A DNA stretch of 42,607 bases. It comes from a bacterium. GTDB lineage: Bacteria > SZUA-79 > Acidulodesulfobacterales > Acidulodesulfobacteraceae. The notes beneath the pieces were generated by a model. That model saw only the letters and a list, made by a program, of their open reading frames with translations. It did not search any database and was not told the DNA's origin. This document shows, in pieces, positions 15,921 through 27,537 of the stretch. The first letter of the stretch is position 1. The number at the start of each line of letters is the position of its first letter. The stretch lies in NCBI GenBank assembly GCA_021791295.1, contig JAJYWW010000178.1:1-42607 (forward strand). Direction: 5' to 3'. A program made the position numbers and the translations under genes.

Positions 15921-17084
15921 ATGGATATTCATGAATATCAGGCTAAAGAATTATTAAACAAGCATGGGATTAAAACCCTTAAATCCATTTTATGCTTTAA
16001 ACCGGATGAAGTTTACGACGCATATAAAACTTTATCGTCTTCGGTAGCCGCGGTAAAAGCGCAGGTTCATGCCGGCGGAAGAGGTAAAGGCGGCGGCGTT
16101 AAGATAGCAAAATCGGCCGATGAAGCAAAGTCTATAGCAGAAAAAATGATTGGAATGACCCTTATAACGGCTCAAACAGGGAAAGAAGGCAAATTAGTCA
16201 AAAAAGTTTTAGTCGAAGAAGGCGCCGCAATTATAAAAGAATTTTATTTATCGCTTACGGTCGACAGAAAAAATGCGGCAATAGCATTCGTTCTGAGCGC
16301 CGAAGGCGGAATGGAAATAGAAGAAGTTTCTAAAAATCATCCGGAAAAAATACTGACGGTTTCGGTTAATCCGCTGTACGGTTTAAAATCTTACCATATT
16401 CTTGAAATGTCTTTATTTTTAGGTATAGACAAAAATTTATTCGGCAGGTTTTCCAAACTTATTAATCTTCTATACGGGGCATTTATAGCGGAAGATATGT
16501 CTATGTTAGAAATTAATCCGCTTATTTTAACCGGATCGGACGAATTTATTCCGCTAGACGCTAAAATAATCTTGGATGACAATGCGGACTTCAGGCATCC
16601 TTATTTTAAAGATTTAATCGACGAAGACGAAGAAGAGCCGCTGGAAGTGAAAGCAAAAAGCGTAGGGCTAAATTATATCAAGTTGGACGGAAACGTGGGA
16701 TGCATGGTAAACGGAGCAGGTTTGGCCATGGCTACGATGGATACTATTAAAGAATTCGGAGCGGCTCCTGCAAACTTTTTAGACGTCGGCGGAACAGCAG
16801 ACGCAAAAAGAGTCGAAACGGCATTTAATATTCTTTTGTCGGATAAAAACGTAAAAGGAATATTTATAAATATTTTCGGCGGCATCGTAAAATGCGATAT
16901 GGTAGCCGAAGGCGTAGTATCTGCGGCTAAAAATATAGGTTTAAAACTTCCCGTCGTCGTAAGACTCGAAGGAACTAACGCCGACGAGGCGGCGAAAATT
17001 ATCGAAAACTCCGGTATGAACTTCGTATCGGCTGAAAGTCTTGCCGACGGAGCAAAAAAGATTTCAAAAATAGTTAGCGGCTGA
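15921..17084 (+). CDS. sucC: Succinyl-CoA synthetase (ADP-forming type), beta subunit
   Basis: 387 aa, the normal length. It starts with MDIHEYQAKELLNKHGI, an almost invariant N-terminus. The ATP-grasp part contains VKAQVHAGGRGKGGGVKIAKS. LEINPLILT and the C-terminal GNVGCMVNGAGLAMATMD, NFLDVGGTAD, FINIFGGIVKCD and VRLEGTN motifs complete the CoA-ligase domain. With SucD it interconverts succinyl-CoA and succinate with nucleoside-triphosphate turnover. In this operon it links the fumarase product side to the 2-oxoglutarate:ferredoxin oxidoreductase encoded just downstream. Nucleotide specificity (ATP or GTP) cannot be set with certainty. Confidence 0.97.
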   Translation: MDIHEYQAKELLNKHGIKTLKSILCFKPDEVYDAYKTLSSSVAAVKAQVHAGGRGKGGGVKIAKSADEAKSIAEKMIGMTLITAQTGKEGKLVKKVLVEEGAAIIKEFYLSLTVDRKNAAIAFVLSAEGGMEIEEVSKNHPEKILTVSVNPLYGLKSYHILEMSLFLGIDKNLFGRFSKLINLLYGAFIAEDMSMLEINPLILTGSDEFIPLDAKIILDDNADFRHPYFKDLIDEDEEEPLEVKAKSVGLNYIKLDGNVGCMVNGAGLAMATMDTIKEFGAAPANFLDVGGTADAKRVETAFNILLSDKNVKGIFINIFGGIVKCDMVAEGVVSAAKNIGLKLPVVVRLEGTNADEAAKIIENSGMNFVSAESLADGAKKISKIVSG

Positions 17085-17132
17085 TAACGTTTTTATTGTA
17101 AATAATAATAATTTATTAAAGGATTAAATTTT

Positions 17133-18011
17133 ATGAGTATTCTCGTAAATAAAAACACGAATGTTTTAGTGCAGGGTATAACCGGCAAGGAAGGTTCGTT
17201 CCATGCGCAAAAATGTATAGAATACGGAACTAAAGTCGCAGCTGGGGTAACTCCCTTTAAAGGCAAAACCGTATTCAACGATTCCGTTCCCGTTTATAAT
17301 ACTATTAAGGAAGCTAAGAAAGAGCATAAAATCGATGCGACTATGGTATTCGTTCCCGCAGGTTTTGCGGCGGCCGGAGTCATAGAAGCAATAGAAGCCG
17401 AAATTCCTTTAATAGTTTGTATTACCGAAGGAATACCCGTTACAGATATGCTTAACGTAAAAGCGGCTCTTAACTGTTCAAAATCTTTTATGATAGGTCC
17501 AAACTGCCCCGGCATTATAACGGCGGATGAATGCAAAATAGGAATAATGCCCGGTTTTATTCATAAAAAAGGACGGGTAGGGGTATTGTCAAGAAGCGGA
17601 ACGCTTACTTATGAAGCAGTTAATCAGCTTACTAAAGCAGGTTTTGGCGAAACTACATGCGTAGGAATCGGGGGCGACCCGATAATAGGCTCTCCTTTTA
17701 TATCTTTTTTAAAAATGTTTGAACAGGATCCTGAAACCGATGCCGTAGTTATGATCGGAGAAATCGGCGGAACAGCCGAAGAAGAGGCTTCGGAATACGT
17801 TAAAAACCATATGAAAAAACCCGTAATAGGATTTATTGCGGGTAAAACCGCTCCGGCAGGCAAAAGAATGGGACACGCAGGCGCAATAATTTCAGGCGGA
17901 AAAGGAACCGCATCCGATAAACTTAAAACTATGGAAAAAAACGGAATTCATATTGCCGACAATCCTTCGGTTATTGCGGAAACCGTTAAAAAAGCTTTAA
18001 ATATTTATTAA
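17133..18011 (+). CDS. sucD: Succinyl-CoA synthetase, alpha subunit
   Basis: 292 aa. The N-terminal CoA-binding domain shows VQGITGKEGSFHAQKCIEYGTKVAAGVTP, and VFVPAGFAAAGVIEAIEAEIPLIVCITEGIP follows. His248 in KRMGHAGAIISGGKGTA is the phosphohistidine that carries phosphate between the two active sites. GPNCPGII and IGIGGDPIIGS are further family motifs. Length is standard. It is translated from an ATG with AAAGGA upstream, 48 bases after sucC and 34 bases before korD. Confidence 0.97.
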   Translation: MSILVNKNTNVLVQGITGKEGSFHAQKCIEYGTKVAAGVTPFKGKTVFNDSVPVYNTIKEAKKEHKIDATMVFVPAGFAAAGVIEAIEAEIPLIVCITEGIPVTDMLNVKAALNCSKSFMIGPNCPGIITADECKIGIMPGFIHKKGRVGVLSRSGTLTYEAVNQLTKAGFGETTCVGIGGDPIIGSPFISFLKMFEQDPETDAVVMIGEIGGTAEEEASEYVKNHMKKPVIGFIAGKTAPAGKRMGHAGAIISGGKGTASDKLKTMEKNGIHIADNPSVIAETVKKALNIY

Positions 18012-18045
18012 TTCAATTAACCTTAATATAAGGAAGGAGGCTAAA

Positions 18046-18381
18046 GTGCCCGGAAAAGAAAATATTAAAACGAATAAAACCGAAAATAATACGGCGGTAT
18101 TAAGTCCTGCTAACTATGTTGTATGCGAAGGCATAGAAACCGAAGTCAAAACAAAAAATAATCTTACTATAAAGGAAGTTTCGGGAAAAGGAAAAAAAGA
18201 AGACGTAAAAATCGACATAGTCGTTAATTACTGCAAAGGATGCGAAATATGCGTAGCGTTCTGCCCGGAAGGCGTCCTCGTCATGAATAAAGAAGTGGCC
18301 GAAGTAGCAGATATTTCAAAGTGCACAAAATGCAATATTTGCGAATACTTATGTCCCGATTTTTCGATTAGCGTAGAATAA
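18046..18381 (+). CDS. korD: 2-oxoglutarate:ferredoxin oxidoreductase, delta (2x4Fe-4S ferredoxin) subunit
   Basis: 111 aa starting at GTG, fixed by the strong AGGAGG (18035-18040) before it. The C-terminal half holds two ferredoxin motifs, CKGCEICVAFCPEG and CTKCNICEYLCPDF, each CxxCxxCxxxCP, for two 4Fe-4S clusters that carry electrons to or from ferredoxin. The first 60 residues form an extra N-terminal segment (Lys/Asn/Thr-rich, including VVCEGIETEVKTKNN) that is not part of the usual short KorD/PorD ferredoxin domain. Its role is unknown. It is the first of four kor genes. Confidence 0.9.
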   Translation: MPGKENIKTNKTENNTAVLSPANYVVCEGIETEVKTKNNLTIKEVSGKGKKEDVKIDIVVNYCKGCEICVAFCPEGVLVMNKEVAEVADISKCTKCNICEYLCPDFSISVE

Positions 18382-18412
18382 AACATAGTTAACAACGGAG
18401 GAAAATAAAATT

Positions 18413-19549
18413 ATGAGCAAGAATATAAAATTAATGCAGGGAAACGAAGCGGTTGCGGAAGGCGCAATTATTGCCGGATGCGATTTTTTTGCCGGATATC
18501 CGATAACTCCTTCTTCGGAAGTAGCGGAAATTTTATCTAATAAACTGCCAAAAATCGGAAAAGTATTTCTTCAAATGGAAGATGAAATAGCTGCGCTGGG
18601 TGCGGTTTTAGGAGCTGCTCTCGGAGGCGCAAAGGCAATTACGGCATCGTCCGGACCAGGCATGTCTCTTAAACAGGAGCATATAGGTTATGCTTCTATG
18701 TGTGAAATACCATGCGTAATAGTAAACGTTATGAGGGGAGGTCCTTCGACGGGGCTGCCTACGCTTCCTGCGCAAAGCGATATAATGCAGGCTAAATGGG
18801 GCACCCACGGCGACCATGCAATAATTGCTATTACCCCTTCAAGCGTAAACGAATCTCTTTATGAAACTATACGCGCATTTAATTTAGCCGTTAAATACAG
18901 AACGCCCGTACTTCTGTTAACAGACGAAATAATCGGACATATGAGGGAAAAAGTCGTAATTCCGGACAAAAACGAAGTTGAAATAATCGACGTTAAGTTA
19001 CCCGACGTTCCGCCTGAGAAGTATAATCCTTATAATTATACTTCAGGTAAAGTGACTCCTCTTGCCCCTATGGGTGAAGGCTACCGTTACCACGTTACCG
19101 GTCTTATACACGGAGAAACCGGTTTTCCGTCTCAAAAAACAGACGTTATTCAAAATGCCGAAAACTGGCTTATCGATAAAATTTATAAAAACATTAAAGA
19201 TATAGAAAAATTTGAAGAATTCCAGACCGGCGACGCAGATATTCTCGTAGTAGCTTACGGTTCCACATCAAGGTCGGTTAGACAGGCAATTTCTATGGCA
19301 AGAGCGGCCGGCATTAAAGTCGGAATGTTTAGGCCTATTACCATTTGGCCTTTCCCAGATGAACAGATTTCGAATCTTTCTAAAAAAATTAAAAAAGTAT
19401 TGGTCGTAGAAATGAATATGGGACAGATAATATTAGAAGTTCAAAGAGCCGCATGCGGAAGCAAAGTTTACGGACTGAACATAGCAAACGGCGAGCCTAT
19501 TACGCCTGATCAGATATTTGAAAAAATAAAAGAAGTATCGCAAAATTAA
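18413..19549 (+). CDS. korA: 2-oxoglutarate:ferredoxin oxidoreductase, alpha subunit
   Basis: 378 aa. The pyrimidine-binding domain begins with LMQGNEAVAEGAIIAGCDFFAGYPITPSSE, followed by FLQMEDEIAALGAVLGAALGGAKAITASSGPG and NVMRGGPSTGLPTLPAQSD, the typical KorA/VorB pattern. The C-terminal transketolase-like domain contains VVAYGSTSRSVRQAI and RPITIWPFP. With KorB, C and D it catalyses reversible oxidative decarboxylation of a 2-oxoacid to the acyl-CoA. The direct linkage to sucCD supports 2-oxoglutarate as substrate, although branched-chain 2-oxoacids cannot be excluded from sequence alone. Confidence 0.93.
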   Translation: MSKNIKLMQGNEAVAEGAIIAGCDFFAGYPITPSSEVAEILSNKLPKIGKVFLQMEDEIAALGAVLGAALGGAKAITASSGPGMSLKQEHIGYASMCEIPCVIVNVMRGGPSTGLPTLPAQSDIMQAKWGTHGDHAIIAITPSSVNESLYETIRAFNLAVKYRTPVLLLTDEIIGHMREKVVIPDKNEVEIIDVKLPDVPPEKYNPYNYTSGKVTPLAPMGEGYRYHVTGLIHGETGFPSQKTDVIQNAENWLIDKIYKNIKDIEKFEEFQTGDADILVVAYGSTSRSVRQAISMARAAGIKVGMFRPITIWPFPDEQISNLSKKIKKVLVVEMNMGQIILEVQRAACGSKVYGLNIANGEPITPDQIFEKIKEVSQN

Positions 19550-19574
19550 TAATTTTAAATCAGGAGATTTAAAT

Positions 19575-20402
19575 ATGATAAAAACAAAATTTAATTACGA
19601 TTATTATCTGCGTAAAAATACTTTACCGCATATATGGTGTCCCGGATGCGGAGATGGAATTATTTTAAAAGCTCTTTTAAGGGCGATACATAAATGCGGC
19701 TATTCAAAAGACGAAGTCGTTATAACTTCGGGTATAGGATGCGCTTCAAGGCTTCCCGGCTACGTCGATTTTAATACTATTCACACCACTCACGGCAGGG
19801 CTCTGACTTTTGCAATAGGCATGAAGATGTATAAGCCGAAACTTAAAGTCATCACTATTTCAGGCGACGGAGACGCTCTTGCTATAGGCGGAAACCATTT
19901 TATTCATGCCGCAAGAAGAAATATTGATATGACCTTGATTGTTTTTAACAACTATACGTACGGAATGACGGGCGGACAGTATTCTCCGACTCAGCCGCTT
20001 GACAGTTTTGCTACTACGACGCCTTTCGGCAGCATCGAGCCTCCTTTCGACGTTTGTAATTTAGCTCAAGCCGCAGGAGCGACTTGGGTAGGCAGATCGA
20101 CGTCTTACCATGCCGTCCAGCTTGAAAAATTTATGGTAGATGCTATAACGCATACAGGTTTTTCGGTCTTAGACGTTATAACCAATTGCCACATTTCATA
20201 TGGAAGAAGAAATAAAATGAAATCTCCGGTGGATATGATTAAATATCAGAAAGAAAAAGCTATTCCTGCACGTTCCGCAGAAAATATGTCTCCTGAAGAG
20301 CTTACCGGAAGATTTAAAACCGGAGTATTGTTTGAGGCAAAAGACAAGCCTGAATTTTGCGGGGAATATCATAAAAAATTAGAATTATTAAAAACAAAAT
20401 AA
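19575..20402 (+). CDS. korB: 2-oxoglutarate:ferredoxin oxidoreductase, beta (TPP-binding) subunit
   Basis: 275 aa. HIWCPGCGDGIILKAL (Cys18 and Cys21), ITSGIGCASRLPGY and HTTHGRALTFAIG are conserved in the family. The thiamine pyrophosphate motif is SGDGDALAIGGNHFIHAARRNID followed by VFNNYTYGMTGGQYSPT. The Cys residues supply the cluster seen in subunit B of related enzymes. The ATG lies 25 bases after korA, preceded by CAGGAGA. Cytoplasmic, part of the KorABCD complex. Confidence 0.94.
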   Translation: MIKTKFNYDYYLRKNTLPHIWCPGCGDGIILKALLRAIHKCGYSKDEVVITSGIGCASRLPGYVDFNTIHTTHGRALTFAIGMKMYKPKLKVITISGDGDALAIGGNHFIHAARRNIDMTLIVFNNYTYGMTGGQYSPTQPLDSFATTTPFGSIEPPFDVCNLAQAAGATWVGRSTSYHAVQLEKFMVDAITHTGFSVLDVITNCHISYGRRNKMKSPVDMIKYQKEKAIPARSAENMSPEELTGRFKTGVLFEAKDKPEFCGEYHKKLELLKTK

Positions 20403-20426
20403 TAATTATAAAAGAGGGTTATTAAT

Positions 20427-20978
20427 ATGAGCGACAGAATAGAATTCAGGTTTTCCGGCTCCGGAGGTCAAGGACTTATATTGGCGGGTATTATTTTGGC
20501 GGACGCAGCTGCAATTTATGAAAACAAAAATGCGGTTCAAACACAGTCTTATGGTCCTGAAGCAAGAGGAGGCTCAAGCAAATCGGAAGTCATTATATCC
20601 GACGACCCCATAGAATATCCTAAGGCTACGAAAGTTAATTACATGGTATCGCTAACTCAGGAAGCTTTCAATAAGTACATAAACGACGTAAAAGACGACG
20701 GTATAGTTATAGTAGATAAAGAACTCGTAACTGATTTTTCTAAAGCAAAAGGCAAATTATACGTGCTCGATATGGTAAAATCGGCAAGGGAAGAACTTGG
20801 AAAACTTTTAGGATTAAATATTATATCTTTAGGGGTTTTAGTCGAGATATCCGGAATAGTATCGCACGACTCCATAGAAAAAGCTTTAATGAAAAGAGTG
20901 CCTAAAGGATTTGAAGATTATAACAAAAAAGCTTTAGAAATTGGATTTAGACTCGCAAAAGAGGTTAAAAAAGGTTAA
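20427..20978 (+). CDS. korC: 2-oxoglutarate:ferredoxin oxidoreductase, gamma subunit
   Basis: 183 aa. The N-terminus RFSGSGGQGLILAGIILADAA is the hallmark of KorC/PorC-type gamma subunits. VQTQSYGPEARGGSSKSEVIISDDPIEYPKA and the NIISLGVLVEISGIV segment follow. The domain contacts CoA and completes the catalytic complex. Separate delta, alpha, beta and gamma genes, in the order D-A-B-C, match many anaerobic bacteria and archaea. ndk starts 30 bases downstream. Confidence 0.94.
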   Translation: MSDRIEFRFSGSGGQGLILAGIILADAAAIYENKNAVQTQSYGPEARGGSSKSEVIISDDPIEYPKATKVNYMVSLTQEAFNKYINDVKDDGIVIVDKELVTDFSKAKGKLYVLDMVKSAREELGKLLGLNIISLGVLVEISGIVSHDSIEKALMKRVPKGFEDYNKKALEIGFRLAKEVKKG

Positions 20979-21008
20979 TAATAAACTTAAAATATTAAAG
21001 GAGTATTA

Positions 21009-21425
21009 ATGATTGAGCAAACGCTTTCCATAATTAAACCCGACGGCGTTAAAAAGGGTTTATCCGGCAAAATTATTTCGGTATTCGAAGAAAACGGCTT
21101 TGAAATTAAAGCTATTAAAAAAGTTCATCTTACTAAAAAACAGGCTGAAGGCTTTTATTATATACATAAAGAAAGGCCTTTTTTTGCAAGCTTGGTAGAT
21201 TTTATGACGGAAGGACCGATTATTCCTATAGTGCTGTCGTGCGAAAATGCAATATTAAAAAACAGGGAAATAATGGGAGCTACAAACCCCAAAGATGCAA
21301 AAGACGGAACTATCAGAAAAATGTTTGCGGAAAGCATCGAAAGAAACGTCGTTCACGGTTCGGATTCAACAGAATCCGCAAAATTTGAAATTTCTTATTT
21401 TTTTAACGTTTTTGAAATATTATAA
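21009..21425 (+). CDS. ndk: Nucleoside diphosphate kinase
   Basis: 138 aa. [16 protein letters not shown] at the N-terminus, [18 protein letters not shown], and His116 in [10 protein letters not shown], the phosphohistidine, identify the enzyme. It transfers gamma-phosphate between nucleoside di- and triphosphates. Its place after sucCD/kor is functionally neat, because it can equalise the nucleotide made by succinyl-CoA synthetase. AAAGGAG precedes the ATG. The length is normal. Confidence 0.97.
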   Translation: MIEQTLSIIKPDGVKKGLSGKIISVFEENGFEIKAIKKVHLTKKQAEGFYYIHKERPFFASLVDFMTEGPIIPIVLSCENAILKNREIMGATNPKDAKDGTIRKMFAESIERNVVHGSDSTESAKFEISYFFNVFEIL

Positions 21426-21440
21426 AATTATTTAATAATA

Positions 21441-22085
21441 TTGAAATATCGATATACGGATAAGATTATAAATCTTTTTGAAAAGAACTACGGCGAGTTA
21501 AAGCCTTTTTTAAACTTTAATAATGCCTTTCAGCTTTTAATAGCCGTAGTTCTTTCCGCTCAGTGCACGGATAAAAGAGTTAATATAATAACAGATAAAC
21601 TTTTTAAATTTTATGTTAAGCCCTCAGATTTAGCCAAAAAAAATCAGGAAGAGTTTGAAGAAGAGATTAAAACCTGCGGCATGTTTCATAATAAAGCAAA
21701 AAATCTTATCGAAACGTCAAAAATCCTTTCCGAAAAATATAACGACGACGTACCTGCAAATTTCGATGCATTAGTTTCCCTGCCGGGAGTCGGACCAAAA
21801 TCAGCAAACGTTATTCTCGGCACATATTTTAACGAAGAACGTTTTCCGGTAGACACTCACGTTTTACGCGTTGCAAACCGCATAGGGCTTGCCGATTCAA
21901 ATACGCCGGAAAAAACGGAAATAGACCTTACCGAAATTATACCTTCCAATCTCTGGATGAAAATGCACAGGTGGCTGATACACCACGGACGAACTTACTG
22001 CACCGCAAGAAATCCAAAATGTTCCGAATGTTTTTTAAAAAATTACTGCAAATATTATAATAATTTAAAAAATAAACAAATGTGA
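21441..22085 (+). CDS. nth: Endonuclease III (DNA glycosylase/AP lyase)
   Basis: 214 aa starting at TTG. The next in-frame ATGs lie too far in, and the N-terminal helix LFEKNYGELKPFLNFNNAFQLLIAVVLSAQCTD aligns with the family from here. The helix-hairpin-helix LPGVGPKSANVILG contains the catalytic Lys, and VDTHVLRVANR the catalytic Asp. The 4Fe-4S cluster loop is C-x6-C-x2-C-x5-C (CTARNPKCSECFLKNYC). It removes oxidised pyrimidines in base excision repair. It is probably the last gene of the operon, 15 bases after ndk, without an obvious Shine-Dalgarno sequence. Confidence 0.95.
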   Translation: MKYRYTDKIINLFEKNYGELKPFLNFNNAFQLLIAVVLSAQCTDKRVNIITDKLFKFYVKPSDLAKKNQEEFEEEIKTCGMFHNKAKNLIETSKILSEKYNDDVPANFDALVSLPGVGPKSANVILGTYFNEERFPVDTHVLRVANRIGLADSNTPEKTEIDLTEIIPSNLWMKMHRWLIHHGRTYCTARNPKCSECFLKNYCKYYNNLKNKQM

Positions 22086-22133
22086 CATTAATCATAAAAA
22101 ATTATAAATTTATCTGATAAAATATTATTCATT

Positions 22134-22556
22134 ATGAGTCCTATAATAAGATACTTTACGGTGGCTTCCCTGTTTTACCTTGTATTGGGAACCGGTTTAG
22201 GCTTAGCTATGGCGCTGTATCCTCAGTCTATAGGATGCCTGCTTTTAGCGCATGTTCATTTTCTTTTGCTTGGATTTATCGCTATGATGATTTATTCGGT
22301 CGGCTACCACGTCCTGCCCAGATTCAGCGGATTTAATCTATACAGCGAGCTTCTTATAACGGTTCAATTTTATTTGACTAATATCGGCTTAATCGGAATG
22401 GCTTTAACCTGGATTATTTTAAAAGATGCAGCGTCGGGATTTTATCAGGTTTTAATCCTCGGTTCATTTGCATCTATGGAATTTATAGGAATTTGCATTT
22501 TTGTCTTTAATAATATTATGACATTGTCCGGTAAGGGCGGGAAAATGACGCCTTAA
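22134..22556 (+). CDS. Small four-helix membrane protein related to heme-copper oxidase subunit I
   Basis: 140 aa, four predicted helices (about 8-30, 36-60, 72-96, 104-128). The segment LLAHVHFLLLGFIAMMIYSVGYHVLPRFSG resembles the part of cbb3 oxidase/NorB-like subunit I proteins where a heme-ligating His and the YHVLPR motif occur; His41, His43 and a later His in VGYHVLPRF are candidates for heme or metal binding. Full subunit I has at least twelve helices, so this is a mini-protein rather than an oxidase. NnrS-like proteins are an alternative relation. No partner genes are adjacent. No Shine-Dalgarno sequence is seen; TAAAAT at 22118-22123 lies 10 bases before the ATG. Confidence 0.6.
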   Translation: MSPIIRYFTVASLFYLVLGTGLGLAMALYPQSIGCLLLAHVHFLLLGFIAMMIYSVGYHVLPRFSGFNLYSELLITVQFYLTNIGLIGMALTWIILKDAASGFYQVLILGSFASMEFIGICIFVFNNIMTLSGKGGKMTP

Positions 22557-22570
22557 TAAGATTTGCCGTT

Positions 22571-23203
22571 TTATTTAAGCCGCAAAATCTTGTGCAGTTG
22601 TATCCCTAATCTAACGTTTAAACCGTCTTTTAAAATTTTTTCCGCCAATTCTTTGGAAGTCACAGAACCTTCAACCGCAGAAAATATCAGTTTGATAGTG
22701 TTAATTTTATTTATTTTTAAAAAATATTTTGCGAAATCGTAATCTTCGTCCGTTCCTATAACAAACTTTACCTCATCGGACATGCTTATATATTTTAAAT
22801 TTTCGTGATTAAATTCTTTTGAATGACCGCTTGACGGGCATTTTACGTCTATAATTTTAACAACATTAGGATGCACTTTTTTAAGGCTTATAGTTCCGTT
22901 TGTTTCCAATAAAACAGTATATTTTAATTCTATCAGCTTGTTCATAAGTTCAAGCGATTCGTTTTGCATCATAGGTTCGCCGCCGGTAATTTCAATAAGT
23001 TTTATGCCGACAGGACCGGCGCCGCAAGCGGATTTTATTATATCGTTTATATCAAACTGTTTAGAATTTTTTATGTCCAATGCTTCTTTAGTGTCGCAGT
23101 AACCGCATGTCAAATTGCATCCGGCAAGCCTTATAAATTTACAGGGGTATCCCGAATATGAAGATTCGCCCTGAATGCTGTAAAAAATGTCGTTTACGTA
23201 CAT
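22571..23203 (-). CDS. queE: 7-carboxy-7-deazaguanine synthase (radical SAM)
   Basis: 210 aa. It makes the deazapurine ring of preQ0/queuosine from 6-carboxytetrahydropterin. IFYSIQGESSYSGYPCKFIRLAGCNLTCGYCDT contains the QueE QGE motif and the radical-SAM C29-x3-C33-x2-C36 cluster site. EITGGEPMMQNES is the SAM-binding GGEP motif. ETNGTISL and DVKCPSSGHS follow, the latter characteristic of QueE. The C-terminus ends with VRLGIQLHKIL, close to the usual RLxxQxHK. No other que genes are in the window. Confidence 0.95.
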   Translation of the reverse strand: MYVNDIFYSIQGESSYSGYPCKFIRLAGCNLTCGYCDTKEALDIKNSKQFDINDIIKSACGAGPVGIKLIEITGGEPMMQNESLELMNKLIELKYTVLLETNGTISLKKVHPNVVKIIDVKCPSSGHSKEFNHENLKYISMSDEVKFVIGTDEDYDFAKYFLKINKINTIKLIFSAVEGSVTSKELAEKILKDGLNVRLGIQLHKILRLK

Positions 23204-23210
23204 TTACAAT

Positions 23211-23239
23211 TTGAATATTTTTATTAACTGTTATATAAT
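23211..23239 (+). promoter_or_regulatory. tatA promoter
   Basis: TTGAAT (23211-23216), 17-base spacer, TATAAT (23234-23239). GAGAGG just upstream of the ATG at 23266 is the ribosome-binding site. It is one of the best sigma70-type promoters in the window and lies in the divergent queE-tatA gap. Confidence 0.75.
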
Positions 23240-23265
23240 TAAAAATAAAGAGAGGTATAAATTTT

Positions 23266-23628
23266 ATGTTTGGAATAGGCGCACCTGAATTAATCATTAT
23301 AGCGGTAATAGCGTTACTCATATTCGGACCTTCTAAACTGCCGGAACTCGGAAAAACTTTAGGTAAAGGTTTAAGGGAGTTTAAAAAAGCTTCGTCAGAC
23401 TTAAAAGAGCAGGTAAATCCACTAAACGATATTGACGATAACGGTGCCGATAAACCTGAACATGAAGCAACAAGCCCTGCGCTTATAGAAAATAAAACGC
23501 AAAAAACAAAAAAAACCGTTAGAAGAAGAACGGCTGTCAAAAATAAAAAATCGCCTGCAACGGATTCAAGCAATACGTCGCAAAGAAAACCAAAAGCTCC
23601 GGCAAAAACTAAATCTACCAAAAATTAA
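23266..23628 (+). CDS. tatA: Sec-independent translocase subunit TatA/E
   Basis: 120 aa. [42 protein letters not shown] is the TatA pattern: short N-terminus, one helix, FGP hinge and amphipathic helix. The TatA oligomer forms the export path for folded, twin-arginine proteins. The C-terminal tail (about residues 75-120) is strongly basic and rich in Lys, Arg, Thr, Pro and Ala, longer and more positive than usual. tatC is not adjacent. The gene ends 6 bases from the gyrB stop codon (convergent). Confidence 0.93.
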   Translation: MFGIGAPELIIIAVIALLIFGPSKLPELGKTLGKGLREFKKASSDLKEQVNPLNDIDDNGADKPEHEATSPALIENKTQKTKKTVRRRTAVKNKKSPATDSSNTSQRKPKAPAKTKSTKN

Positions 23629-23634
23629 AATTAT

Positions 23635-27323
<3,689 letters not shown>

Positions 27324-27537
27324 ATTTTGCGGTGTTTATTATTATATTATAATTAATTTTAAAAACCTTAATAGTAATAGTAGCGTCTAAAAAGTTTAAA
27401 AATAACTAAGCAATTAAACTTATTAGTATTTTTTTGTTTAAAAATATGTGTTATTTTTTACGTCTTTTCTTTTAAAAATGTTTAATTCTTTTACCGTGAA
27501 AAAATTAAACATAAAATTAACATACTTTCAAACAGAA

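Noticed and set aside
23139..23621. 160-codon minus-strand frame across tatA
   Set aside because: It is antisense to the well-supported tatA and overlaps the queE start; the translation is low-complexity and without motifs.
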